Below the pieces are notes generated by a model. The model saw only the letters and a list, made by a program, of their open reading frames with translations. It searched no databases and was not told where the DNA came from. From RPQJ01 sp963731105 (GTDB lineage: Bacteria; Pseudomonadota; Gammaproteobacteria; Steroidobacterales; Steroidobacteraceae): DNA of 64,000 bases. Location of the stretch: contig CAVSUM010000016.1 in NCBI GenBank assembly GCA_963731105.1, positions 62,001-126,000 on the forward strand, in the 5' to 3' direction. Both the position numbers and the translations under genes were made by a program. Positions within the stretch are counted from its first letter, which is position 1. Each line of letters begins with the position of its first letter. Positions 50,611 to 60,123 of this stretch are shown here, one piece after another.

Positions 50611-53600
50611 CTAGTGGAAATCGCGCGACGGCGCCACCAGCGCGCCCAGCCACCCCGACAGGTCGGCGATCCGCCGCACGATCACGTGCAGCACCTCGCC
50701 CTCCAGCTGCAGTTCGCCCGCCACGCCCATCAGCCGCGAACCCACCAGCGCGCGGCGCTGGCGCTCAGCCACGTCGCGCCACACGATCAGGTTGATGCTG
50801 CCGGTCTCGTCCTCGAGCGTCACGAACGTCACGCCCTGCGCGCTGCCCGGTCGCTGCCGGGTGATCACCAGCCCCGCGGTGCGCACGGTCGCGCCGTTCG
50901 GCAACTCGCGCAGCCGTGCGGCCGTGACGATGCCACGCGCCTCGAGGCGCGGCCGCAACACCGCGAGCGGGTGGCGGCGCAGCGTGAGCCCGGTGTGCGC
51001 GTAGTCGGCGACGATGTCCTCGCCCTCGCGCGGTGCCCGCAGCAGCGGGATGCCCTCGGCGACGCGCGGCTCGGGGATCAGCGCGAGCGGCGCCTCGACG
51101 CCCGCGACGTTCCACGCCGCCCGGTGGCGGTGACCGGCAAGGCGCTCGAGTGCGCCCGCTGCGGCGAGGCAACCGAGCTCGCGCCGGTCGAGCTGCGCGT
51201 GGGCCGCGAGCGACGGCACGTCGTCGAACCCCGGGGTAACGCGCGCCGCCTCGAGTCGTCGCGCCGCCGCTTCCGGGAAGCCCTTCGCCAGCCGCAGCCC
51301 GAGCCGCAACGCGAGCTCGCCGTCGGCGCCGCGTTCGAGGGTGCAGTCCCAATCGCTCGCAAGCGCGTCGACTGGCCGCACCTCGACACCGTGGCGGCGC
51401 GCATCCTGCACCAGTTGTGACGGCGCGTAGAACCCCATCGGCTGGCTGTTGATCAGCGCCGCGACGAACGCCGCCGGCTCGTGGCACTTGAGCCACGCCG
51501 AGACGTACACCAGCAGCGCGAAGCTCGCCGCGTGCGACTCCGGGAAGCCGTACTCGCCGAAGCCGAGGATCTGCCGGAAGATCTGCAGCGCGAACTCCTC
51601 GGTATAGCCGCGCTCGCGCATGCCGCGCACCAGCCGCTCCTCGAAGTGGCCGAGGCCCCCCTTGCGCTTCCAGGCGGCCATCGCGCGCCGCAGCGCGTCC
51701 GCCTCGCCCGGCGCTGAAGCCGGCGGCAACGATCGCGAGCTGCATCACCTGCTCCTGGAAAATCGGCACGCCGAGCGTGCGCTGCAGCACGCCCTCGACC
51801 TCGGCGCTCGGGTAGCTCACCGGCTCCGCTCCAGCGCGGCGACGCAGGTAGGGATGCACCATGCCGCCCTGGATGGGCCCCGGGCGGATGATCGCCACCT
51901 CGATCACGAGGTCGTAGTAGCTGCGCGGCCTGAGGCGCGGCAGCATCGCCATCTGCGCGCGCGACTCGATCTGGAACACGCCCACCGTGTCGGCGTGGCC
52001 GATCATGTCGTACACGGCCGGGTCCTCGGCCGGCACGGTCGCGAGCGTCCAGCGCCGGCCGCGGTGGCGCTCGACGAGGTCGAACGCGCGACGGATCGCG
52101 GCGAGCATGCCGAGGCCGAGCACGTCCACCTTCAGGAGCCCGAGTGCGTCGAGATCGTCCTTGTCCCACTGGATGACGGTGCGCTCGGGCATGGCCGCGT
52201 TCTCGACCGGCACCAGCTCCTCGAGCAGGTCGCGGGCGATGACGAATCCTCCCACGTGCTGCGACAGGTGCCGCGGGAAGCCGAGCAGCGCGCGGGCGAG
52301 CGCCAGCACGCGGGCGAGCACCGGGCTCGCGGGATCGAGGCCCACGTCGCGCACGCGGTCCTCGCTGATCTGCGAGCCGTCCCACCACTGCATCGAGCGG
52401 GCGAGCGCCGCGACCTGCAGCGGGTCGAGCCCCATCGCCCGTGCCACGTCCCGCAGCGCGCTGCGCGGCCGGTAGCAGATCACGGTGGCGGTGAGTGCGG
52501 CGCGCTGGCGGCCGTACTTCGCGTACAGGTACTGGATCACCTCTTCGCGCCGCTCGTGCTCGAAGTCGACGTCGATGTCCGGTGGCTCGTTGCGTTCCTT
52601 CGAGATGAAGCGCTCGAACAGCAGTGACATGCGCGCCGGGTCCACCTCGGTGATGCCGAGGCAGTAGCAGACGGCGGAATTGGCCGCCGAGCCGCGACCC
52701 TGGCAGAGGATGCCGCGCGAGCGCGCGAACTGCACGATGTCGTGCACGGTGAGGAAATAGGCCTCGTAGCCGAGCTCGGCGATGAGCGCGAGCTCGTGCT
52801 CGATGAGCGCACGCGCCGCGGCGGGCGTGCCCTGCGGCCAGCGCTGCGCCTCGCCCTCCTCCGTCAGCCGCCGCAGCCAGCTCGCCGGCGTCTCGCCGGC
52901 GGGGACGATCTCGCGCGGGTATTCGTAGCGCAGCTCGTCGAGCGAGAACGTGCAACGCGCGGCGATTTCGCAGGTTGCGGTGAGCAGTTCGGGGGGATAC
53001 AGCTCCTCGAGGCGCGTGCGCGGCCGCAGGTGGCGCTCGCCGTTCGGGAACAGCGCGTAGCCCGCCTGCTCCACCGGCACGCTGAGGCGCGTGGCGGTGA
53101 GCACGTCCTGCAGCGCACGGCGGCTGCGCACGTGCATGTGCACGTCGCCCGCGGCCACGAGCGGCAGGCCGAGCTCGCGCCCGAGCTGCTGCAGCGTCGC
53201 CAGCCGCCGTCGATCCTGGCCGGTGGTGAGCAGCTCTACCGCGATCCAGAGACGGCCGGGGAAGATGGTGGCGAGCCAGGCGGCTTCGGCAGGATCGGGT
53301 TGGGCGGCGGGGAGCCAGAGGGCCAGCAGGCCGGGAAAGGGGGTAATGATCAGGGGGTAGGGGGTAGTAGAAGAGGCCGACTGCGTCGGCCGCTCCTGCT
53401 CTTCACTACCCCCTACCCCCTGATCATTACCCCCTCTCCGCTCGGCAAAGTCCTCCCGCTGCAGCCGATACTGCCCCTTCGGCGCAGCGCGCCGCGCACG
53501 CGTGATCAGCCGGCAGAGCTGGCCGTAGCCGCGGCGATCGGTCGCGAGCAGCACGCAGCGCAGGCCGTCGTCGAGGCGGAACTCGCTGCCGACGAGGAGC

Positions 53601-53788
53601 TTCAGGCCGCATTCGCGGGCCGCGCGATGCGCGCGCACCACGCCTGCCACCGAGCATTCGTCGGTGATGGCGAGCGCCGTGTAGCCGAGTTCGGCCGCGC
53701 GCGCGACGAGTTCCTCCGGGTGCGACGCACCACGCAGGAAACTGAAGTTGCTCAGGCAATGCAGCTCGGCGTAGTCCATGCGCGGCAT
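50611..53788 (-). CDS. dnaE2: Error-prone DNA polymerase DnaE2 (ImuC), one frameshift and an in-frame palindrome
   Basis: Translesion C-family polymerase of the SOS mutasome. The PHP domain starts MPRMDYAELHCLSNFSFLRG; the palm has GSAANSAVCYCLGITEVDP and PPDIDVDFEHERREEV with catalytic Asp residues. Helix-hairpin-helix and OB domains (GSINLIVWRDVAER) follow. One extra base near 51712 shifts the frame between AIVAAGFS and PGEADALRRAM. About 1058 residues joined. Residues ~119-150 come from a 96-bp palindromic repeat that keeps the frame, between YRLQREDFAE and GLLALWLPA. Last gene of lexA-imuA-imuB-dnaE2. Confidence 0.94.
53339..53434. repeat. Heptamer-armed palindromic element inside dnaE2 (G-type copy 2)
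   Basis: Arms identical to those at 18137 and 56109 (GGGGGTA-ATGATCA-GGGGGTA-GGGGGTA), with the inner hairpin GGCCGAC-TGC-GTCGGCC. It is 96 bp, exactly 32 codons. On the coding strand it reads GGNDQGVGGS ... TTPYPLIITP with no stop, although two of the arm frames contain TAA/TAG. Homologous polymerases have no such insert by my recollection of the family. Confidence 0.94.
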
Positions 53789-53803
53789 CCACGGCGCGTC
53801 GGC

Positions 53804-55450
53804 TCAGCCGAACACGCCGTGCAGGAACCAGCCACCATCGGCACGGCGTTCGCGGAAAATCCACAGCCGCGTACCGGTCGGCGTGCGGGCCACGTAGTAG
53901 TCGCGCCGCACGTCGTGGCCGTCCCACCAGCCCGACTCGATGCGTTCCGGTCCTTCCTCGATGTCGAGCACACCCTCGTAACGCGGCTGCTCGCCGCCCT
54001 CGAGCGGCTGCGGCGCGGCGAGCAGCCACACCGGCCGGGAAGGGGGATAGAAAAAATGGGGACATTCTCCTGTTTTCCGCTCCGCCCCCCTGGTGAGGGC
54101 GGACAGGGAAAACAGGAGAATGTCCCCACTTTTTCTGTCCCCATTTCTCTCCGGGCGGTGCTCGGGGACGAGGCAGAGGCCTTGCACGGCTGCGTCGCCG
54201 AGACGGGCACGCAGGCGCTCGACCAGCTGCGGCACCGCCGCTGCACGGCGGCGGTCGAGCGCGAAGAGCTCGCCCGCCTGTGCCCGCGCCTCCACCAGCG
54301 GGCCGCTGCGCAGCCGCAGGGCGCGTACCGGCTGCGACAGCACGACACGCGCCAGCCGCTCGCCGAGCAGGCTCGTGATGCGCGCTGCGGTCGCCACCGG
54401 CTCGGCAAAGCGCAGGCGCAGGCGCGTGGCCTCCGCGTCGCGATGCAGCAGTCGCAGCTCGAGCGACTCGATGCCCGCGCCGCGTCCCTGCAGGAACGCG
54501 CACAGCTCGTCGAGCAGCGGCTCGCAGGCGCGCTGCAGCCGGGCGGTATCGGCGAGTTCCGGCTCGAGGTCGCGGCGCGCGGCGAAGCGCTCCGGCGCGA
54601 CGAAGGCGGCACGCGGATCGCGCGCACGGCCGAGTGCACGATCGAGCTCGACGCGCATGTGCGGCTCGAAGCGCCGCGCGAAACCATCGCGCGGCAGGCG
54701 CAGGCACTCGCCCACCGTGCGCACGCCCATGGTGCCGAGCGACTGCAGCGTGCGCTCCGGCCAGCGGGTGACCGCGAGCGGCAACGGCGCAACCCGCGCG
54801 GCCAGTGCATCCGGTCGGCGCAGCAGCAGCTCCTGTCCAGCGCGTGCAAACCACAACGAGGCGAGCGGCGTGGGCGTGAGCGCGAGGCGCGAGGCGAGCC
54901 CGCGCGCCTGCAGGCGTGCACGCAGCAACTCGCACAGCCGCCGCGCGCCACCGAACAGCGCCAGGCTGCCACGCACCTCGAGCACTACGCCGTCGGGGGG
55001 CTCGAGGTTCACGCGCGGCGTGAAATCGAGCGCTACCGTGGCCACGGCCTCGAGCAGCGCCCGTTCGCGCCGCGGCTCCCGCGACCGCACCTCGAGACCG
55101 GGCTGCAACACCAGGGCCGAGTTGAGCGCCATGCCTGGCACGACGCCGGCGCCAGCCGCGCGCGCATCGCAGTCGCAGACCACCTTTGCGCCGCGCTCGA
55201 GGTCCACGACCACCACGGGTGCGTCGACGCGCGCTGGCAGCGACTCGAGCACGTAGTGCGGCAGGTGCAGCGCGAGCCAGAGCTCGCGCGCCGCGGGCGC
55301 CACGGGCAGCGGATCGCCCGCGCCACCACGACGGCCACGACCGAGCGCAGGCCGCAACCGTGGCCGGTCGCGCGTGGCGGGTGCCGGCGGAGTCGACGCC
55401 GGCGACGGAGGGAATCCGGGTGCAACCCGAGGCTGGCCGGGCCGCGCCAT
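53804..55450 (-). CDS. imuB: Y-family polymerase-like mutagenesis protein ImuB
   Basis: 548 residues. Non-catalytic hub of the ImuABC mutasome; binds the beta clamp and ImuC. The start is the ATG 2 nt after imuA (MARPGQPRVAPGFP), followed by a Pro-rich lead and LWLALHLPHYVLESL. The Y-family fold is seen in SLGTMGVRTVGECLRLPRDG and FGGARRLCELLRA. The polymerase acidic residues are not evident, as expected. An insert derived from a palindrome (54042-54146) lies in frame between AAVQGLCLVPEHRPE and RPVWLLAAPQPL, close to the C-terminal ImuC-binding tail. Confidence 0.92.
   Translation of the reverse strand: MARPGQPRVAPGFPPSPASTPPAPATRDRPRLRPALGRGRRGGAGDPLPVAPAARELWLALHLPHYVLESLPARVDAPVVVVDLERGAKVVCDCDARAAGAGVVPGMALNSALVLQPGLEVRSREPRRERALLEAVATVALDFTPRVNLEPPDGVVLEVRGSLALFGGARRLCELLRARLQARGLASRLALTPTPLASLWFARAGQELLLRRPDALAARVAPLPLAVTRWPERTLQSLGTMGVRTVGECLRLPRDGFARRFEPHMRVELDRALGRARDPRAAFVAPERFAARRDLEPELADTARLQRACEPLLDELCAFLQGRGAGIESLELRLLHRDAEATRLRLRFAEPVATAARITSLLGERLARVVLSQPVRALRLRSGPLVEARAQAGELFALDRRRAAAVPQLVERLRARLGDAAVQGLCLVPEHRPERNGDRKSGDILLFSLSALTRGAERKTGECPHFFYPPSRPVWLLAAPQPLEGGEQPRYEGVLDIEEGPERIESGWWDGHDVRRDYYVARTPTGTRLWIFRERRADGGWFLHGVFG
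54042..54146. repeat. Palindromic element inside imuB, GGGGACA type
   Basis: AATGGGGACATTCTCCTGTT (54055-54074) and its continuation TTCC are repeated inverted at 54107-54130 with one mismatch in 24. The outer parts GATAGAAAAA / TTTTTCTGTC pair too. The core is GC-rich. It is unrelated in sequence to the heptamer elements. It is open in the imuB frame and encodes roughly 35 residues. Confidence 0.92.
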
Positions 55451-55452
55451 GG

Positions 55453-56094
55453 TCAGTGCGCGTGCGCGGGAAACGCGGCGGCGCCGATCCAGCCGAGCTG
55501 CACGGTCGCGGCACGCCCGCCGCGGCTCTTCAGGATGCGCGCCTCGAGGCCCTGGCGCGTGCCTTCGAGCGCGATACGCAGCACCGCGGGCGACGGCAAC
55601 TGCGCCTCGTGCCGGCCCCGGAACAGCACGGTGAAGCAGCGCGACTGTTCCGCGGCCAGCTGCAGCCGGCGCAGGCTTTGCCGCTCGCGGCAGGCTGCCC
55701 AGCCGAGCACCGCGCTGCAGGCGCCCGAGCGCAACGCCTGCTCCATTGCCCACTCGGCCGGCGGCGCGCGCACCACGAGGATGCGGTTCACGTCGATGCC
55801 CGCGGCGGCGAGCGCGGGTGCGTACGGCGGGTGCGGCGGTGAAATCCAGGCGAGCCAGCCGCCCTCCTGCCCTGCGGCGCACAGCTGCGCGAGCGCCGGC
55901 AACAGCAGGCTCAGCTCGCCGATGCCGGTGCGGTCCGCGAGGATCTCGATCAACCCCTGCGACGGCCAGCCACCGCCGGGCAGGCAGCGGTCGAGTGCCG
56001 CATAACCCGTCGGCATCCCCGGGCGCGCATTTGCCTCGCCCTGCTCACGGGCGCGCCAGAGGGCCGGGTGACGCAGCAGATCGTGGAGAGACAT
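55453..56094 (-). CDS. imuA: RecA-like mutagenesis protein ImuA
   Basis: 213 residues. RecA-fold relative without a complete Walker A: PTGYAALDRCLPGGGWPSQG, then ILVVRAPPAEWAMEQALRSG. It forms a complex with ImuB in translesion synthesis. First structural gene of the mutasome, 159 bp after lexA with a palindromic element between. No LexA box of its own is visible, so it probably relies on the lexA promoter. Confidence 0.9.
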   Translation of the reverse strand: MSLHDLLRHPALWRAREQGEANARPGMPTGYAALDRCLPGGGWPSQGLIEILADRTGIGELSLLLPALAQLCAAGQEGGWLAWISPPHPPYAPALAAAGIDVNRILVVRAPPAEWAMEQALRSGACSAVLGWAACRERQSLRRLQLAAEQSRCFTVLFRGRHEAQLPSPAVLRIALEGTRQGLEARILKSRGGRAATVQLGWIGAAAFPAHAH

Positions 56095-56108
56095 GACGGA
56101 AGAAGAAA

Positions 56109-56248
56109 GGGGGTAATGATCAGGGGGTAGGGGGTAGTGGCAGAAAGGCGCGGCTAGTGATCAAGTGACTCGTGAAGGATCAGCAGGCAAGGAGATGGGC
56201 GACGACGTCGGCCTCTTAACTACCCCCTACCCCCTGATCATTACCCCC
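56109..56248. repeat. Heptamer-armed palindromic element, long G-type copy (lexA-imuA gap)
   Basis: The same 28-30 bp arms as the other G-type copies at 56109-56138 and 56219-56248, around an ~80-bp core that keeps only part of the inner motif (AAGAGGCCGAC on the minus strand). It begins 5 nt after the lexA stop and ends 14 nt before the imuA ATG. Confidence 0.94.
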
Positions 56249-56253
56249 TCTCC

Positions 56254-56871
56254 TCACGCCCTTTCCGTCTGCTGCCGCACCACTCCCACCACCACGCCCT
56301 CGATGATCAGCGACTCGTGCTGCAGGTCGACGCGCAGCGGCTCGAAGTCCTGGTTCTCGGGCAGCAGCCACACCACCTTGCCTTCCTGCCGGTAGCGCTT
56401 CACGGTCACTTCGTTCTCGAGGCGCGCCACGACGATCTGCCGGTTGCGCACCTCGGGCGTGCGGTGCACCGCGACCAGGTCGCCGTCGAGGATGCCCACG
56501 TTGCGCATGCTCATGCCGCGCACCTTGAGCAGGTAGTGCGGGCGCGGCTGGAACAGGCTCGGATCGATCTGGTAGTGCGCCTCGATGTTCTCCTCGGCGA
56601 GGATCGGCCGACCGGCGGCGACCCGGCCGATCAGCGGCAGGCCCATCTGCTCGCGCAGCGAGTCGCGCAACTGGATGCCACGCGAGGCACCGGGGCGCAG
56701 GTCGAGCACGCCCTTGCGCTGCAGGGCGCGCAGGTGTTCCTCGGCGGCGTTGGCCGACTTGAAGCCGAGCGCCGCGGCGATCTCGGCGCGCGTGGGCGGC
56801 ATGCCGTGCTCGGCCAGCGCATCCTGGATGAAGCGCAGCACCTGGCGCTGGCGTGGAGTGAGATTGTCCAT
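56254..56871 (-). CDS. lexA: SOS repressor LexA
   Basis: 205 residues. Start MDNLTPRQRQVLRFIQDALA; an upstream ATG lies inside the operator. N-terminal winged helix (PTRAEIAAALGFKSANAAEE), self-cleavage site Ala86-Gly87 in VAAGRPI, catalytic Ser121 (GMSM) and Lys158 (VKRY). Controls itself and probably imuA-imuB-dnaE2 downstream. Confidence 0.97.
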   Translation of the reverse strand: MDNLTPRQRQVLRFIQDALAEHGMPPTRAEIAAALGFKSANAAEEHLRALQRKGVLDLRPGASRGIQLRDSLREQMGLPLIGRVAAGRPILAEENIEAHYQIDPSLFQPRPHYLLKVRGMSMRNVGILDGDLVAVHRTPEVRNRQIVVARLENEVTVKRYRQEGKVVWLLPENQDFEPLRVDLQHESLIIEGVVVGVVRQQTERA

Positions 56872-56879
56872 GGCGACCC

Positions 56880-56914
56880 CTGTATGTTCGTACAGCATAT
56901 GTTTTTATATACAG
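56880..56914 (-). promoter_or_regulatory. Double LexA operator (SOS boxes) upstream of lexA
   Basis: Box 1 at 56880-56895 is a perfect CTGT-N8-ACAG palindrome (CTGTACGAACATACAG). Box 2 at 56899-56914 is CTGT-N8-ACAT. They are 3 bp apart, and box 1 ends 8 nt before the lexA ATG. This is the E. coli-type SOS box and a two-site autoregulatory layout. The AT-rich stretch TATATAAAAACAT inside box 2 probably also contains the -10. Confidence 0.88.
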
Positions 56915-57139
56915 GTCGCCGGCCACTTGCAAGCCATGACGCATGCGGCCGGCGCGACCACGCCGGCACACGTCGGACACCCCGCAAGGGCTTGATACAA
57001 GCCGATTTGTTACTATCCCGACCGCGGATCGTTTAGGATTCCCGGAGTTCGACTGTCCATCGACAACGGATCTTTACGATCCGCACCGCCGCAGTCGACC
57101 GAACCGTCCACCTGCTAAACACCCCGAGGGAAATCCCAC

Positions 57140-57454
57140 ATGAAGAACGCGATCGTCAAGACCCTGGCCGTCTCCGCCGCTGCCCTGCTGGCCACCGGCT
57201 GCGTCAGCACCTCCACGTTCAACGAGCACGTCGCCTCGACCGATGCCGCCATCAAGGCTGCCGCTCAGGACGCCGCTGCTGCCAAGGCTGCTGCCGCCGA
57301 CGCCGCGTCGAAGGCCTCGACCGCCTCGAGCGCCGCCAGCGCCGCCCAGAGCTCGGCCAACCAGGCCCTGCAGGCCGCCCAGGCCTCCCAGGCCTGCTGC
57401 GACGCGACGAACGAGAAGATCGATCGCGCGTTCAAGAAGTCGATGGGCAAGTAA
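57140..57454 (+). CDS. Lpp/OprI-like alanine-rich outer-membrane lipoprotein
   Basis: 104 residues. Lipoprotein signal ending LLATGC, then an almost pure Ala/Ser/Lys/Asp helix with heptad spacing (an alanine-zipper coiled coil, about residues 35-90), a CC pair, and a basic end FKKSMGK. The terminal Lys could be the peptidoglycan-linking residue as in Lpp, and an L,D-transpeptidase gene lies right behind. A GAGGGAAA site precedes the ATG. In the ~270 bp upstream, CGGATC-TTTAC-GATCCG (57065-57081) forms a leader hairpin. Confidence 0.85.
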   Translation: MKNAIVKTLAVSAAALLATGCVSTSTFNEHVASTDAAIKAAAQDAAAAKAAAADAASKASTASSAASAAQSSANQALQAAQASQACCDATNEKIDRAFKKSMGK

Positions 57455-57469
57455 TCGCGCGAGCGAAGC

Positions 57470-58489
57470 TCAACGATCGATGGAAGACGCCGCGGTGACC
57501 CCGCGGCGTTTTTCTTTGGGCGCCGAGACCGGCGCCGGCACGCCGCTCTGCGTGGCGAACGCGTGCTCCACGCCGTCCCAGTCCACGTCCACCGGTCGCG
57601 GCTCGGCCGCCGTCGCCACGCGCTCCTTCAGCAGCTGCAGCTCGTCCGGGCCCGGATCGGCGCCGCCCTCGAGCAGCGGGTGCCGCTCGATGTAGAGCGT
57701 GCCGCGCAGCCAGCCGAGCTTGCTGGGCTGGTCGACGAGATTCACCTTCGTGTTCACCGGCACGAAGCCGTACAGCTCGGCGATGTCCTCCGGGAACAGG
57801 CGGATGCAACCGTGCGTCACCTGCATGCCCACGCCCGCCGGGCGATTGGTGCCGTGGATCAGGTACGCACCACCCGGCAGCGCGAGCCGCATCGCGTGCT
57901 CGCCGAGCGGGTTGTCGGGCCCCGGCGGCACCACCTTCGGCAGCGGGTCGCCCTTCGCCTCGTGCTCGGCGAGCACCGTCGCCGGCGGGTACCAGTTCGG
58001 CTTCTCCTGCTTCGAGACGATGCGCGTCACGCCGAGCGGCGTCTTCCAGTCCATCTTGCCGGTGCTGATCGGATAGGTGCGCACCACGGGCCGCTCGCCC
58101 TTCTTCACCGGCGGGTAGTAGTACAGGCGGTGCTCGGGCAGGTTGACGACGATGCCCTCGCGCGGCGCGTCCGGCAGCACGAAGCGCGTCGGGATCAGGA
58201 TCTCGGTGCCGTCGCCCGGCAGCCACGGGTCGACACCCGGGTTGGCCGCGATGATCTCCTCGTAGCCGACGCCGTAGCGCCGGCCGACGTCGAGCAGGGT
58301 GTCCTCCTGCGTCGCGAAGGCGGTGGTCACCGAGCCGATGACGTTGTCCCCGTTCTCGGGAATCAGGTACTCGGCGCCGCCGGCGTGCGCGGCGGGTGCG
58401 CCACCGAGCGCCGCGCAGGCGGCGATTCCCAGCACCGGACGGACCAGCTCTCGAAGCATCTGCTGCAACCTCTTCAACATTCGCGGCAT
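57470..58489 (-). CDS. L,D-transpeptidase (YkuD family) with LysM-like domain
   Basis: About 339 residues. Signal sequence (to AAHA), a LysM-like peptidoglycan-binding segment (TLLDVGRRYGVGYEEIIAAN), then a YkuD domain with HGTNRPAGVG and the catalytic THGCIRLFPEDI. Same design as E. coli ErfK/YbiS, which attach Braun lipoprotein to peptidoglycan; the convergent Lpp-like gene is a plausible substrate (inference). Several Met codons could start it; ATG 58480 is an alternative. Confidence 0.92.
   Translation of the reverse strand: MPRMLKRLQQMLRELVRPVLGIAACAALGGAPAAHAGGAEYLIPENGDNVIGSVTTAFATQEDTLLDVGRRYGVGYEEIIAANPGVDPWLPGDGTEILIPTRFVLPDAPREGIVVNLPEHRLYYYPPVKKGERPVVRTYPISTGKMDWKTPLGVTRIVSKQEKPNWYPPATVLAEHEAKGDPLPKVVPPGPDNPLGEHAMRLALPGGAYLIHGTNRPAGVGMQVTHGCIRLFPEDIAELYGFVPVNTKVNLVDQPSKLGWLRGTLYIERHPLLEGGADPGPDELQLLKERVATAAEPRPVDVDWDGVEHAFATQSGVPAPVSAPKEKRRGVTAASSIDR
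57487..57517 (+). terminator. Strong Rho-independent terminator after the lipoprotein gene
   Basis: Stem ACGCCGCGG / CCGCGGCGT with a 5-nt loop, followed by TTTTTCTTT. It starts 33 nt after the stop codon. It overlaps the last codons of the convergent L,D-transpeptidase gene. Confidence 0.9.
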
Positions 58490-58572
58490 TCTAACCAACG
58501 AGCGTGACCCCGGTCGGACTGCGTTGACCGACCTGCGGTTCCGCACTAGCCTTGCGCGCGCGGGGGAACAAC

Positions 58573-59069
58573 ATGCCGTTCAAGCTGACCATCGAACTTT
58601 CCGAGCGTGACCTGCGCCACTTCCGGCGCGAGCTGCGCCGCGCCCACGAGGCCGTCAGCATCGCCGACGACGAGGAGATCCTGGCCGCCGCGGCCGACCT
58701 CGTGGCGACACTGCGCGCGTCGGAGCTGCCGGACTTCATCGGCGAGCGGCTCGAGAAGTTGGAGATCGCTGTACGAGATGCTCAACGACGCCGACTGGCC
58801 GCTCGGCGAAGGACGAACGCAGCCAGGTGCTCGCCGCGCTCGCCTACGTCTGCGATCCCGAGGACATCATCCCCGACGAGATCCCGGGCATCGGCCTGCT
58901 CGACGACGCGGTGATGATCGAACTCGTGTTGCGCGAGCTGCGCCACACGATCGAGGCGTACGAGGACTTCTGTGCCTACCGCAAGGTGTCGCCGAAGCGA
59001 CTGCCCGGGGCGGAACGCGACCCGGCCACTGGCGCAGCATGCTCGAGCAGCGACGCGACCAACTCATGA
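58573..59069 (+). CDS. DUF1232 (YkvA-like) protein, two frameshifts
   Basis: Begins MPFKLTIELSERDLRHFRRE. The frame changes near 58768 (LEKLEI to LYEMLNDADWPL) and near 58808. The DUF1232 core LAALAYVCDPEDIIPDEIPG and LLDDAVMIELVLRELRH follows, a short hydrophobic conserved segment of unknown function. About 165 residues joined. Its 3' end overlaps the annotated end of plsX on the other strand by 94 bp, so one of the two ends may be displaced by an indel. Confidence 0.78.
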
Positions 59070-60104
59070 AGCGGATGCGAAGCGTCGGCAGGCAGCCGGG
59101 AAGCGCTGACCCGCGCCATCAGGTCAACGATCTGCCCTGGCACGCCGTTGCGCGCCTCCGTGACGGCGACGCGCACGGCACTCGCGAAGGCCGTGCGGTC
59201 CGCGCCGCCATGGCTCTTGATGACGACCCCTGCGAGCCCGACCATGCTCGCGCCGTTGTAGGCGCTCGGGTCGAGCCGCGCCTTGAGGCCTCGCAGCGCC
59301 GGTCGCGCCGCGAGTGCGCCGATCTTGCGCAGCGGGCTCGCCGTGAACTCCTCGCGCATCACGCTGCCGATGAAGCGCGCCAGCCCTTCCATCGTCTTGA
59401 GCGCGATGTTGCCGGTGAAGCCGTCGGCGACCACCACGTCCACGTCGCCGGAGAAGATCTGGTTGCCCTCGACGAAACCCACGTAGTTGATCGGCGCCGT
59501 CGCCGAGGATGCGGTGCGCGGCCTTGATCTCGTCGGTGCCCTTGATGTCCTCCTCGCCGACGTTGAGCAGGCCGACGCGCGGCCGGTCGACACCGTGCAG
59601 GTCGGAGGCGATCACCGAGCCCATCACCGCGAACTGCACGAGTTGTTCGGCCGAGCAGTCGGGATTGGCGCCGAGGTCGAGCATCACGGTGTGGCCGTGC
59701 GCGGCCGGCACGGCGGAGACGATTGCCGGGCGATCGATGCCGGGCACCATGCCGAGCACGTAGCGCGCGGTCGCGAGCAGCGCGCCGGTGTTGCCGGCGG
59801 ACACGCACGCAGCCGCCTCGCCTTTCTTGACGAGGTTGATCGCGACGCGCATCGAGGAGTCTTTCTTGCGACGCACGGCGTCCTGCGGACGCTCGTCCAT
59901 CGTCACCACCTCGCTCGCCTCGACCACGGTGCAGCGCGCGGGATCGGCCGCCGCGACCAGCGGGCGCACGACTTCGCCGCGGCCGACGATGATCAGCCGC
60001 AGGTCGGGGGATTGGGCGAGGACGTCGAGGGCGGCGGGAACCGCCACCCCGGCACCGTGGTCGCCGCTCATGGCGTCCACGGCAATGGTGAGCCCGGCGG
60101 TCAT
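58976..60104 (-). CDS. plsX: Phosphate acyltransferase PlsX, one frameshift
   Basis: Makes acyl-phosphate from acyl-ACP for phospholipid synthesis. Blocks: IAVDAMSGDHGAGVAVPAAL, SAGNTGALLATARYVLGMVPG, LDLGANPDCSAEQLVQFA, GLLNVGEEDIKGTDEIK; then, after a one-base change near 59505, YVGFVEGNQIFSGDVDVVVA and DGFTGNIALKTMEGLARF. About 375 residues, some 30 more than usual, so the stop may be displaced. It follows rpmF, but the fabH that normally comes next is missing; a convergent gene occupies that place. Confidence 0.92.
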
Positions 60105-60123
60105 GCGCGGGCGCGGCCGGACG

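Noticed and set aside
53339..53434. The palindrome in dnaE2 as an intrinsic terminator splitting the gene
   Set aside because: There is no U-tract, the reading frame continues through it, and both sides belong to one PHP-polymerase protein.
58976..59069. A genuine 94-bp overlap between plsX and the convergent DUF1232 gene
   Set aside because: Both genes contain frameshifts nearby and PlsX is longer than usual, so the overlap is probably an error of the displaced stop.
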